This document shows positions 7,543-17,000 of a stretch of DNA of 39,145 nt, piece by piece. Origin of the DNA: JAIYDQ01 sp034408855 (GTDB lineage Bacteria; Planctomycetota; Planctomycetia; Pirellulales; Pirellulaceae). Every line of letters begins with the position of its first letter. Position 1 is the stretch's first letter. The notes beneath the pieces were generated by a model. That model worked only from the letters and a program-made list of their open reading frames with translations, did no database searches and was not told where the DNA came from. Location: the NCBI GenBank assembly GCA_034408855.1, contig JAWXCK010000131.1:1-39145 (forward strand). Direction: 5' to 3'. Made by a program: the position numbers and the translations under genes.

Positions 7543-9167
7543 CTACATTCCTTCCGACAACTCCGCCAAATCTTTGCAAATCGAATCGCGAGGAAAAAGC
7601 GCGAAGGAAAACTCTCGCGACGTGAGCACCTTGCGTTCTCGTTCTAATAAACGCGCCTGATGAAGTTGGCTTGCCAGCGATTCCTCGGTCATGCCGGTAA
7701 GCAAACGAATCTCCGAATTCAACTGAGTCATCGCTCGATGCCAATCGCCCTTTTCTTGCCCGACATGGATTTTGGACAACATCGCCGACTTTTTTTGCAA
7801 CAACACTTTTACTGAAGCTAACTCGGAACTCGTCAGCAGTTTCTCCGGCGAGAATCTCCAATCGCGAATGCGATTCAGAACTTGAAGCTCAGGTCGTCGA
7901 ATCGACTCGAGTACCTCAGCATTGCGCGACTCGATCGGTAATCGAAGCGTTGCCGTTGCGACCAGATATTTTGGAGGACGTATCGGCCATACAGACTCGA
8001 TCATAAGATCGGTCAACTGATCGTATTTTCCGCCGCCAATGCCGTGTATAAAAATATCGCCGACTGCAAGTCTTAAAAACATCGTCGTCGTAATCGCTCG
8101 AGGTCGAATACAGATTTTCTCGTCAAGCAATTTTTGCCACGACTCAATCCAAGTTGACGAACTACCGTCGCTCGGCAGTACGATGCTTCGTTCGCGACGA
8201 TCACCAACCCACAGTCCGTTTCGTTCTCGCTCGACCCACAGCGGGCGTCGAATCGGATCGTCGACCGAGTAAATCCAGAAAGGAGCTTCCAGCCATCCTG
8301 ATTCTTTCTCTAACTTCGGAATCGGTTGCAATCGATTTTTGATCCGATGATGGCGACGGTAGTCATCGCGAGCATCGTTGTAGCTTTCATGGACCGATTC
8401 AATCTTGTGCAATAACTCGCCGACGAAACATGAAAACTTCGACTTGCGGCAAGCTTGCTGAATGGTAACTCGAATGTTCGCAGTCCCGCCGAAAGCTCGA
8501 TCGAATGCCTGGCTGCGGCGAGCGATTCACCAACCGGACGATTCTGACAAATTTGATGCAAAACCTTCGGCCACAATTCGGATAATAATGGATTGGATAT
8601 GCCAACCGATTCAAGGTCTTCGATCACCGGCGTCGGAAAGTTTTCCCATTTCGATAGCTCGTTAGCGAAAGTATATTCCCAGGGGCGATTCGCAAACGAA
8701 TCATCGATCGAAAAGTTTTTCTTTCCTAAGCCATGGTCGTTCGAGATCGATGGGACGCTCAGCGAGAATGTGCGGGCCAAATCATAGTCGACCAATACGT
8801 TGACGCCAATTCCCGAATGCCTTTTTGCAAGCGACGAAAGCAAGAAATTTTTGAACCAGACGCCAGGATGAAAAAGCTCCGGCTGATGCCCGCTGACAAA
8901 TAAAGGCGAGTCTGACGCTAAATCGCCCCATGAGCCGTTGGCGTTAGCCACGGGCGCATAACCTCTCGTATGCTCGATCGCCATTTCCAGCGTCTCTCGC
9001 CGAGCCCATCGCCGAATCGAAGCTAGCGGAATATCCAGCCAGTGCAGCGATGTGTCGCTGAATGCAAGGCGATTTTCATCGATGAGCGATGGAACTTGAT
9101 CGAGCGAAGGGACGCAGAATCTCGATCGATTTTCGCTGGGTGCTCGATAGACTGCGTAACCAGACAT
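7543..9167 (-). pseudogene. BshC-like protein, interrupted by a one-base frameshift
   Basis: Two overlapping reading frames (9167 down to about 8434, and about 8432 down to 7543) make one protein if a single base is restored. An extra T in the T4 run at 8433-8436 (minus strand) joins ...KLAASRSFS to CFVGELLHKIES... and gives a 541-aa product. That length, a motif near residue 93 (VSGHQPELFHPGVWFKN), the region TTMFLRLAVGDIFIHGIGGGKYDQL and a helical C-terminal third resemble BshC, the ~540-aa enzyme that adds cysteine in bacillithiol synthesis. The similarity is distant and the function is not established. The start ATG abuts the stop of the upstream glycosyltransferase, so the two are translationally coupled. 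The frameshift may be a sequencing error or real inactivation. Confidence 0.7.
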
Positions 9168-9932
9168 CTACGAAAGATCGCCACAACAAATGGCCGTTCG
9201 GGGGCAGTCGTCCGAAGGCAATCGAAATCCACGATCCAACATCGCTTGGACACTTTCGTCCAAGACTTTGTTGTAATAGGCCAGTCGAACTTCGGCTTGA
9301 TCCAATGAACCTCCGAAGGAACGATTTAAGTCCAAATACAACCGCGGAACGGGAATCTCGATGATGCGGAATTTTCGCATGGCAGCCTGAGTCCATAATT
9401 CAAGCGGCATCGCATAGCCATCATTCTGAATATCCAACGTCGCAATCGCCGACGTTCGATAAGCCTTGAAGCCACAAAAGGCATCGGTAAGCTGAAGTCC
9501 AAAGCGTTCGTTCACTTGCCGCGTGATCTGCTTGTTGATGAACATCCGCTGAGCCGGTGGCTCGCTATCGCCCTCGTAATCTTTGAGGTAGCGACTTCCA
9601 GAGACAATATCGGCATTCTTGCAGGCCGAAATAAAACGCGGAATCCGCTTAGGTTGGTGCTGTCCATCGCAATCCAATGTCACAATGAATTCGTACCCTT
9701 CGTCGATCGCATAGCGAAAAGCACTTTTGAGAGCAGCTCCGTAGCCGCTATTTTTTTCATGATGAACGACGCGAATATCCGAACGCTCAGAAAGACGCGC
9801 GCGTGTGGCATCGGTCGAGCCATCGTTGACCACTAAAATATTGGCGGCATACTTTGCAACTTCGTCCAGAACCGAATGAACCGTATCAGCTTCGTTATAA
9901 ACCGGCAAAGCAGCCAACCATCGAGTATTCAT
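9168..9932 (-). CDS. Family 2 glycosyltransferase
   Basis: A GT-A fold glycosyltransferase of the dolichol-phosphate-mannose-synthase-like part of GT2, transferring a sugar from a nucleotide-sugar donor, probably to a lipid or glycan acceptor. From the chosen start (254 aa) it shows WLAALPVYNEADTV at the N-terminus, the nucleotide-binding LVVNDGSTD, GYGAALKSAF, and the metal-binding DCDGQHQP motif, then GSRY and DAFCGFKAY. No membrane segments are seen, so it is cytosolic or peripheral. I chose the ATG at 9932 because AGGAAAG lies 6 bases upstream; a longer frame begins at 9989. It ends exactly where the BshC-like gene starts (no spacer), implying a two-gene operon. Confidence 0.92.
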   Translation of the reverse strand: MNTRWLAALPVYNEADTVHSVLDEVAKYAANILVVNDGSTDATRARLSERSDIRVVHHEKNSGYGAALKSAFRYAIDEGYEFIVTLDCDGQHQPKRIPRFISACKNADIVSGSRYLKDYEGDSEPPAQRMFINKQITRQVNERFGLQLTDAFCGFKAYRTSAIATLDIQNDGYAMPLELWTQAAMRKFRIIEIPVPRLYLDLNRSFGGSLDQAEVRLAYYNKVLDESVQAMLDRGFRLPSDDCPRTAICCGDLS

Positions 9933-10185
9933 TTTTTCTTTCCTAACCTGTTGGAACGCTGTGGAAGTCCGTCGATTCCTGCTTAGCATTCTAGGCGGTG
10001 TTCAAGCAGGGTCAAATCGATATCCGGTAATGTCCCGGCTTCATTTCCCGCCGAACATTGAAACACCCACCCTTATTCGTTAAAGTCAACCGAACTCGCG
10101 AAGTCAAAACAGCCTTTTTGGCAATATAAAGCGACGCTTGACCGATGTTAACGTCACATGTCGACACCTAGAAGAGCACGAATCT

Positions 10186-10689
10186 ATGAAAAAATCGTTT
10201 ACCGCTCGTCCGAATGCCTATTGGTTGATGAAGACCGAACCGAATTCCTTTTCGATTCAGGATTTGGCGAAGGCCAAGCATCGCACGACTTGTTGGGACG
10301 GCGTCCGGAACTATCAAGCCCGAAATTACATGCGAGATTCGATGAGAATTGGCGATCGCGTGCTGGTCTACCATAGCAACGCCGACCCATCATGTATCGT
10401 CGGGACCGCAATCATTGCCAAGACGGCCTATCCCGATCCGACAGCTTGGGATTCCGAAGACCCGCACTTCGACCCCAAATCCGATCCAAAACAGCCGCGA
10501 TGGTTCATGGTCGACATTCAGTTGGAATCGATATTCGAAACGCCGCTTGCCCTGGCGCAACTTCGGACCATTCCCGAGCTATCGAAAATGGAATTGCTCC
10601 GCAAAGGATCACGGCTCAGCATTCAAACGGTTCGGCCCGAAGAGTTCAAGAAAATCCTAACACTCGGCAAATCCAAAAATGTTAAATGA
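10186..10689 (+). CDS. EVE domain-containing protein
   Basis: A 167-aa cytosolic protein made of a single EVE domain, a PUA-like fold that in known members binds modified bases in nucleic acids. Recognisable parts are YWLMKTEPNSFSIQDL at the N-terminus, then WDGVRNYQARNYMRD, the strand IGDRVLVYHSNADPSCIVGTA, AYPDPTAWD, and the C-terminal LSIQTVRPEEFKKIL. I chose the ATG at 10186; a frame with 16 extra, unrelated residues begins at 10138. No good Shine-Dalgarno is present. It is a single gene that converges on the secreted protein at 10775-12187. The partner or modified base is unknown, and no restriction or modification gene lies nearby. Confidence 0.92.
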   Translation: MKKSFTARPNAYWLMKTEPNSFSIQDLAKAKHRTTCWDGVRNYQARNYMRDSMRIGDRVLVYHSNADPSCIVGTAIIAKTAYPDPTAWDSEDPHFDPKSDPKQPRWFMVDIQLESIFETPLALAQLRTIPELSKMELLRKGSRLSIQTVRPEEFKKILTLGKSKNVK

Positions 10690-10774
10690 GCTTCACTTGC
10701 ATTCGTCGCGCACCACAAAGCTAGCCACGCAGCGTTTCCTCTGTGCACTCTGTGACTCTGTGTTTCAAAAACAT

Positions 10775-12187
10775 TCAACGAGCTTCGGTTGCCGTTTGCA
10801 ATCTTGGGTCGTCAAGATCGAGCCGGTAAAGGATTTGATTGTAGTCGTATCGAGGTGTCGGAACGGGCTTGTTGGCAAATGTATGTGTATAGGTTCCCTC
10901 GAATAAAAGTATCGGAGAATCCTTCTGCGATAGTTCGCCGAGTACACGCGGGTTATAAAATGAATAGTTGTCGTGCGAAAGGATTTTGACGGCGGTTCCC
11001 CAAGGTCCCATCGGCGAATCGGCTTCTGCATACCAGAGCTCGCCGAACGCCGACGGCTTGCCAAAATGTTGCATGAAGACGGTTACCCAACGTTGACGAA
11101 ATGCGTTCCAGGCAATCGAACCGGAATGGTGCTTTACGACTTCTTCTTGAGTCGAGCCGACAAGTTCTTTTGGAACGTCCAGCGATTCCCAAGCCGATGG
11201 AGTTTTCCACGCCGCGTATGTATCTCGACAACGTAAGCTTGGAAACGGATTGCCGAAGAGAATCCAGTTCTGACCATCCGCGTCGGTCCATCGCACCGTG
11301 TGCCCTTCTGGAATCTTTTGAGGAGCAGGTTGCCCATCGGAGGCTCGCCAGAGGACTTGGATTGCTTGAAATTTTTGCTGTTCATCGTCCCATTCGCAAA
11401 GTCCGATTTCGTGTGTATCGAGCGGCGGTTTTATCTTTCGATAGCAAGCGACGAGATGCTCTTGACCATCGCCGTCTTTGAGCGAAATATAGCCGGTCAG
11501 CCACGTTGGCCCGGAGCCTTCGATGGGTGCCATGCTCTTCGGAGAACCATCTGATTTGAGAAGATAGTCGAACACAGGTCGAATCGGAAGATCGATCGAC
11601 TTGAATAGATTTAAATCGGTAAACGCCCCGGTCATGTGATAGTTCCCAAGCGGATATTTGGCCACGTTGGTATCACCCCAGTTCCAAAAAGCTCGTCCTT
11701 GATATTCGGTCATCTGAACACTATCGCAGCCAGTGATCGGCGATTCCTTCCATTCAAGGTATTCGCCTAGCTTCTGGCTTTCGGCTAACAATCCGCTACC
11801 GGTCAATCTTCCTAAGCGTTGGGCAATATTCTTTCGAACGACATGGATGGTATGCGACGTATTGGGTCGCGGAACGATCCGGAAACCGCGCATGCCGAAT
11901 CCATCGGGCGGTACTTCGTATCCATGCCCTAGCACGTCAACCCAGGTTTCGCGATTCATGAACTCTGACGCATCGAAGGCAATTACGCCGGCGTTATCGG
12001 TAACGAACCGAAGCTGGCTCGTCGTCCGCAATTCGACGAGTGGAACTGGTTGATCGGTCGCTTTATCACGTACAATGATCTTGTATAGACCGTGCTGATC
12101 ATCGGCTGCCGTAGGGCGAAGGGCAATACCGAGCATCAGCCAAGAAAGCCACCAACGATTGTTCGAGAGTGGCGACAAACTGTACAC
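10775..12187 (-). CDS. Secreted protein, probable beta-propeller (GH43/DUF4185-like)
   Basis: The 470-aa protein starts with a signal peptide (hydrophobic core WWLSWLMLGIAL, likely cleavage after PTAA near residue 28). A short beta-rich domain (about residues 30-115, YKIIVRDKATDQPVPLVELRTT) resembles a carboxypeptidase-regulatory or Ig-like fold. The remainder has repeated short motifs typical of five-bladed propellers: FWNWGDTNVAKYPLGNYH, GSGPTWLTGYISLKD, HHSGSIAWNAFRQRWVTVFMQ and ELWYAEADSPMGPWG. The last is typical of glycoside-hydrolase-type propellers. Catalytic residues cannot be assigned by eye. The start is GTG, with GGAGG nine bases upstream inside a hairpin-forming repeat. It probably acts on or senses carbohydrate outside the cytoplasm. 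Confidence 0.75.
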   Translation of the reverse strand: MYSLSPLSNNRWWLSWLMLGIALRPTAADDQHGLYKIIVRDKATDQPVPLVELRTTSQLRFVTDNAGVIAFDASEFMNRETWVDVLGHGYEVPPDGFGMRGFRIVPRPNTSHTIHVVRKNIAQRLGRLTGSGLLAESQKLGEYLEWKESPITGCDSVQMTEYQGRAFWNWGDTNVAKYPLGNYHMTGAFTDLNLFKSIDLPIRPVFDYLLKSDGSPKSMAPIEGSGPTWLTGYISLKDGDGQEHLVACYRKIKPPLDTHEIGLCEWDDEQQKFQAIQVLWRASDGQPAPQKIPEGHTVRWTDADGQNWILFGNPFPSLRCRDTYAAWKTPSAWESLDVPKELVGSTQEEVVKHHSGSIAWNAFRQRWVTVFMQHFGKPSAFGELWYAEADSPMGPWGTAVKILSHDNYSFYNPRVLGELSQKDSPILLFEGTYTHTFANKPVPTPRYDYNQILYRLDLDDPRLQTATEAR

Positions 12188-12232
12188 GAGGCGGAGCCTC
12201 CGAAGCAGTGCGTACCCAGTCGAGAGACTGGG
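12188..12232. repeat. Two-hairpin dispersed repeat overlapping a ribosome binding site
   Basis: Directly upstream of the GTG start of the propeller gene are two perfect hairpins: GAGGC-gga-GCCTC (12188-12200) and CCCAGTC-gaga-GACTGGG (12215-12232). The sequence pattern (GAGGCGGAGCCTCCG ... CCCAG ... CTGGGAACGAG) resembles a palindromic repeat widespread in planctomycete and cyanobacterial genomes, as far as I recall. On the minus strand the first hairpin contains the GGAGG that would serve as Shine-Dalgarno. Confidence 0.6.
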
Positions 12233-12312
12233 AACGAGCGTTTTCGTGATGGCGATTAGCCAGAAGTGTCCTTTAATTTGACTGTTTCACTTTGCTGCAA
12301 AGGAACTCGGAT

Positions 12313-12447
12313 ATGTTTGGTATAGGTACCGCAGAACTTTTGATTATTCTAGTCGGGGCGATGTGCTTGGCGGGAATTGTGGTGATCTATTTTGTTGTGC
12401 GAGCGGCAACTCGCGCTGACAACCATCGTCCGCCGCGAGCTGAGTGA
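12313..12447 (+). CDS. Small single-pass membrane protein, TatA-like N-terminus
   Basis: A 44-aa reading frame preceded by AAGGAAC seven bases upstream of the ATG. It begins MFGIGTAELLIILVG, which resembles the start of TatA/TatB-type proteins, continues as one hydrophobic helix (about residues 7-31), and ends in a basic, proline-rich tail (RAATRADNHRPPRAE). TatA would need a longer amphipathic helix after the membrane span, which is missing here, so it is at most TatA-like. It is transcribed away from the propeller gene and converges on the DUF1501 gene, with the junction-forming repeat at 12493 just downstream. The composition (ribosome site, membrane span, basic tail) argues for a real gene. 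Confidence 0.6.
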   Translation: MFGIGTAELLIILVGAMCLAGIVVIYFVVRAATRADNHRPPRAE

Positions 12448-12492
12448 ACGTGTCGCGATTTACGCTGATAGGCTGTGAATTTATTTTGCTGG

Positions 12493-12572
12493 CACGTAGA
12501 TGCGTCTCTCCGAGACGCAGAAACTCCGCAGCTTTGCTGCGGGGGTCAGTCTTGGAAAGACTGACCTACGTG
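12493..12572. repeat. Cloverleaf-like palindromic repeat (7-bp closing stem, three hairpins)
   Basis: An 80-bp element that can fold into a closed four-way junction. The closing stem pairs CACGTAG (12493-12499) with CTACGTG (12566-12572). Inside are TGCGTCTC-tcc-GAGACGCA (12501-12519), CCGCAGC-ttt-GCTGCGG (12526-12542) and GGTCAGTCTT-gga-AAGACTGACC (12544-12566). It is followed by ATTTTTTC. It lies between convergent genes (44-aa peptide and DUF1501). It has no tRNA features such as the T-loop GTTCRA or an anticodon-type loop. A shorter relative is at 37541-37597. Confidence 0.8.
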
Positions 12573-12617
12573 ATTTTTTCACGGCTTGGAAGCGAAAGCC
12601 AATCATCAATAAATCAA

Positions 12618-14057
12618 CTACACCAACTGCTTTAAAAACTTTCCTTCGTTGATGGTCGGCCGTTCTGGTCGGCCTTTATGGAGATAGGTTAATTCCATAT
12701 TGCTGAGCCCCATTAAATGGAGGATCGATGCGTGCAAGTCGTGAACATGCACACGATCTTCTATGGCTCGCAGTCCCAAATCGTCGGTGGTCCCGATCGT
12801 CTGACCGCCCCGCACTCCGCCGCCGGCCATCCACATCGTAAAACCGGTTGGATTGTGATCGCGACCGTTGCCCTTTTCTGACATCGGAGTTCGACCAAAC
12901 TCGCCGCCCCAGATGACGAGCGTCTCATCGAGCAAGCCTCGCTGCTTGAGATCTTTCAACAGGCCTGCGATCGGCAGATCGGTTTGCATACATAACTCGC
13001 TGTGGTTAGCCTCGATTCCGCTGTGCGCATCCCATTTGCTACCTGCTCCATGATAGAGCTGTACAAAGCGCACGCCATTTTCGGATAGTCGCCTGGCCAT
13101 TAAACATAATTGACCAAAGGTGGCGGTCTCTTTTCGGTCCATTCCATAAAGCTGCTTCGTCGCTTCGGTTTCGTTCGAAAGATCGACCACACCGGGAGCT
13201 TCGGCCTGCATGCGAAAGCCGAGTTCGTAACTGGCAATGCGGGCATCAAGTTCGCTTTGTTCCGGATGGCTTCCAGCAAAATTGCGATTCAATGAATTCA
13301 AGAATGCGAGTTTGGAAAGCTGCCGCTCTTGGCTTACTTCTTCAGGCGGATAAAGATTCGGGATCGGATTTCCACCTTCCTGGAATCGAATTCCTTGGTA
13401 GGCTGCCGGCATGAACCCGGCGCTCCAATTCCTAGGACCGTTGACGACCGACGAACGATTGTCTTGCATCACCACAAAGGCTGGAAGATTTGCGTTCTCG
13501 GTACCAAGACCATAACTTACCCAACTCCCCAACGATGGACGACCTCCCAGAATCGAGCAGGTATTCATTTGGCAGACACCGGCAGAATGATTGATTCCGT
13601 CGGACCAGCACGAGCGAACGACGGCGATATCATCGACACATTCGGCGATATGCGGGAGCCAGTCCGAAACCCAAGTTCCCGACTGACCATGCTGCTTCCA
13701 TTCTCGTTTGCATTCCAGGAGCGGAGATCGCGATTCACCCATCGCCGTTAAGACATCTCCAAAACTCTCCGGCATCGGCTTGCCGGCCAGTTCGTTGAGC
13801 AACGGCTTGGGATCGAAGAGATCAATATGACTCGGACCACCTTCCATGAACAAAAAGATAGCTCGCTTGGCTGTTGGCTTGAAATGAGGTGGTCGTTCGG
13901 CCTTACCGAGCTTTATTGTGCTTTCTTGGCCTAAGATATCGACTGTCCCTGCCAACATACCAGCTAAAGCAAGTGCCCCGAAACCGCCACCGCTTCGCGT
14001 TAAAAACTCGCGGCGTGATTGGGGCACGACGATATGCGGATAATTCGAGAATTTCAT
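12618..14057 (-). CDS. DUF1501 family protein with Tat signal
   Basis: The 479-aa protein belongs to the DUF1501 family, members of the alkaline-phosphatase/sulfatase superfamily that are abundant in planctomycetes and usually encoded next to a DUF1549/DUF1553 gene, as here. The N-terminus has a twin-arginine motif (SRREFLTRSGGGFGALALAGML), implying folded export, perhaps with a cofactor. Family hallmarks follow: AKRAIFLFMEGGPSHIDLFDPKP, RSCWSDGINHS, GRPSLGSWVSYGLGTEN, LVIWGGEFGRTPMSE and GRDHNPTGFTMWMAGGGVRGG. The probable metal ligands are in FMEGGPSHIDLFD and GRDHNP. I chose the ATG at 14057, seven bases after the stop of the DUF1553 gene; an upstream frame only adds non-family sequence. 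The substrate is unknown. Confidence 0.93.
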   Translation of the reverse strand: MKFSNYPHIVVPQSRREFLTRSGGGFGALALAGMLAGTVDILGQESTIKLGKAERPPHFKPTAKRAIFLFMEGGPSHIDLFDPKPLLNELAGKPMPESFGDVLTAMGESRSPLLECKREWKQHGQSGTWVSDWLPHIAECVDDIAVVRSCWSDGINHSAGVCQMNTCSILGGRPSLGSWVSYGLGTENANLPAFVVMQDNRSSVVNGPRNWSAGFMPAAYQGIRFQEGGNPIPNLYPPEEVSQERQLSKLAFLNSLNRNFAGSHPEQSELDARIASYELGFRMQAEAPGVVDLSNETEATKQLYGMDRKETATFGQLCLMARRLSENGVRFVQLYHGAGSKWDAHSGIEANHSELCMQTDLPIAGLLKDLKQRGLLDETLVIWGGEFGRTPMSEKGNGRDHNPTGFTMWMAGGGVRGGQTIGTTDDLGLRAIEDRVHVHDLHASILHLMGLSNMELTYLHKGRPERPTINEGKFLKQLV

Positions 14058-14064
14058 AATGGAA

Positions 14065-17000
14065 CTAGTCGACGTATAAGAATTCGTTGGAATTGAAAAT
14101 CGCATGGCACAGATCGACAAATGCCGTGAAGGCAAAATCTTGTGGCTTCTTCTTTGTTTTTGTTTCAGAACTGTTTTGAATGTTAAGTTGATTCGACGAG
14201 CTATCGCGCATGACACCGGGTTCGGCTTCGAATCGCCAGTAGCCAACCGTGCTTTCCGCGACCGACTCGGCGGTCAGCAGCAGTCGACTTACCGGAACCA
14301 CGTTACTCGAAATCCTCACGTCGTCGATTAGGCCATCGAACACCGCTCGGTTGGTGGCACTGCAGGCACCAATTGTCAGTGGCTGATCGTTCTCCAAACC
14401 GCCAACGATATCGTGCTCGACTTTCAAACTGCTCATAGGGTCATCATCATTCGAGAGATCCTTTAAGTGAAAGGTCACTATGCCCGGTTTCTCGACGGTT
14501 GCCGGTTCGATCGAAGCTGCCGCAAAGTAGGGCTTATTCAACTCGACATACTGGTCTGAAAAGACAGCGGCCTCTCCAAATGTTCCGTCGCGTTTCTTTC
14601 CCCACATCACGACGACTAACGTTTGTGGTTTGCGGCGCGAGCCCTTGCCGGTCACCCCAAACGTCCAACCCGATTCACCCGACTTGCCGGACCATTTCGA
14701 AACGGCCGTACGCACCGATGCTGCCGCATCAATCGATCGAATCTGAAAATACGTTTCGATACTCCAGCGATTCAGATCCAAGCGTCGATCATCTGGAATT
14801 CTCATCGGACCTGCTACTGACTCCTTGTCCTTCGATACCAATATCGCTTGACCATCTCGATAGGGAATTTGTCCGGTTTCGCGTTTTGCCGTTTCGACAA
14901 CCGACTCGTGATGGATTTGACCCGCAAGTTGTTGTTCGTGTTCTTTCAAGAATTGGATGGCGGCAATTTGTTCGCCTGCCGTCGGCATCCGCGAATAGGC
15001 TCGTTGGTAGACTTGCTGGATGCGTGCAGTGGTTTGATCGGCCTCTTTCCAGACGCGTTCGGCAAACGTCGATGCGTAGCGAAGCATCTCGGGGCTATTG
15101 ATGAGCATCAACGATTGCACGGGGGTCGTAGTCGTGTTTCGCGATGATTCACTGGAAAAGAACTGTGGCAAATCGAAGATATCGAGTAAAGGATCACGAG
15201 CATTCCGCATCACCCGCGTGAATATCGATCGGCGAGGAATACTTGTTAAAACACCTTCGCCACCCACGATCCGCTGCGAACGCAGCCGTTCCAAATCTGG
15301 TAGGCCGTTATCGGCTTTTTTCTCAAGCGTACTTTCGATGACTTCTGCTTGCTTGAGTTGCCCCGAAACCAATAAAATCGAATCGCGAATTTGTTCAGCG
15401 TCTAAACGTCGCGTGTCACCTCGCCAATAAAATTGATTGGCTGGATCTCGAGCTTGAAAATCATCGAATCGCGGATGCTTGGTCGACTGTCGATACGTCG
15501 CCGAGGTTACCATTAATCGATGCAATCGCTTCAAGCTCCAGCCATCTTCGACAAAGGTAGCCGATAGCCAATCGAGCAATTCCGGATGCGATGGCGGTCC
15601 ACCTAGCTTTCCAAAATCGCTGGCATTGGCTGCCAGTCCGCGTCCAAAGTGATATTGCCAAAGCCGATTGACCATCACACGGGCTGTCAGCGGATTGTTC
15701 GGATCGGTTAACCATTTGGCCAAAGCCGTTCGACGCTGCGTGGTCGCTTTGCCAGCCACCGTTTCGATCGACATGTCCGAAGCATTGAATAAAGTCGGAG
15801 CACCAGGCGCGATCGATTGTTTGGCACGCTTGGGAATCAGCGTTGGCGGTGCTTCTGCACCAACATCTTCAACGGTCAAGGCGGTCGGAAGCGGATCGGG
15901 TTTTTGGTCGTCGAACGCACTCAAGGTCTTACGAAGCGCAATGACGGTTTCTTTATCGTCACCTTTGAGCTTAGTTTCCAGTCGAGCGTATTCGTAGTCG
16001 ACCTGCCGGTACGCGATCTCGTAAATTTGTCGCTCGTAAGGCGTTTGTTCGACTTCAGGCTTCGTTAAGATTGCCTGAATGTCGGTCGGGAATTTGATAA
16101 TAGCATCTTTGCTCGCTTGACTACGATACTTTGCTTCGATCGCTTCGATTTGATCGCGCAGATCCGTCGTCGCGGTTTCCCAAGCTTTCAATTTTTCCGC
16201 ATACGATTGCTGCTCTTCCTGGCTGGCAACGATAAATTCACGTGAAATAATAGGCTCGAAGAAGGCCCGCAATCGGAAATAATCTTTTTGAAGCAACGGA
16301 TCGAATTTATGATCATGGCATTTCGCGCATTGTAAACCAAGTCCCAAAAATACGTCGCTGGTCGTATCGGTAACGTCGTTGAGAATCGTATACCACTGGG
16401 TCTTCACATCGCGATTGTTGTACTCGTAGATCCAATGTCGCATGAAACCCGTTGCGATTTGTGCTTGAGCGTCCTCCGGAAAAAGTTCGTCGCCAGCCAA
16501 TTGCTCTTGAACAAATCGATCGTACGGTTTGTCGTTATTGAAAGCATCGATAACGTAATCGCGGTACCGCCAAGAATTAGGTCGATAATTGTCGATCCGA
16601 TAGCCATCCGAGTCGGCATATCGAACCAAGTCCAACCAGTGCCTCGCCCAGCGTTCTCCGTATCGCGGGCTATCGAGCAATTCGTCGACCATCCGCTCAT
16701 AGGCATCGGGCGATGAGTCCTCGACAAACTTACGCACTTGGTCCGATGAAGGCGGCAATCCGGTCAAATCCAATGCCAGCCGCCGCAATAAACTGACTCG
16801 ATCCGCTTCGTCGGCTGGTGTGAATCCTTCGAGTGCCATTTTTTTGAAAATGAAAGAGTCGATAGGATTCTTTTTCCACTGCTCGACCGGAAGTCCCGGC
16901 AGCGCAGTGATCTCAGGAAGCTTGGGTTTCGAAACTGGTTGCAACGCCCACCATGTTCGATCTTCGTCGGAAAACCGATCGCGAATCTCGCGAATCGACG

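Noticed and set aside
10739..10762. Three CTCTGTG units in a row after the EVE gene
   Set aside because: Only 7 bp each with unequal spacing; probably a fragment of a low-complexity dispersed repeat, and there is no coding or hairpin signal to interpret.
12493..12572. Cloverleaf-like fold read as a tRNA
   Set aside because: It has no T-loop GTTCRA, no anticodon-type 7-base loop, and its hairpin loops are 3 bases; it is a palindromic repeat, not a tRNA.
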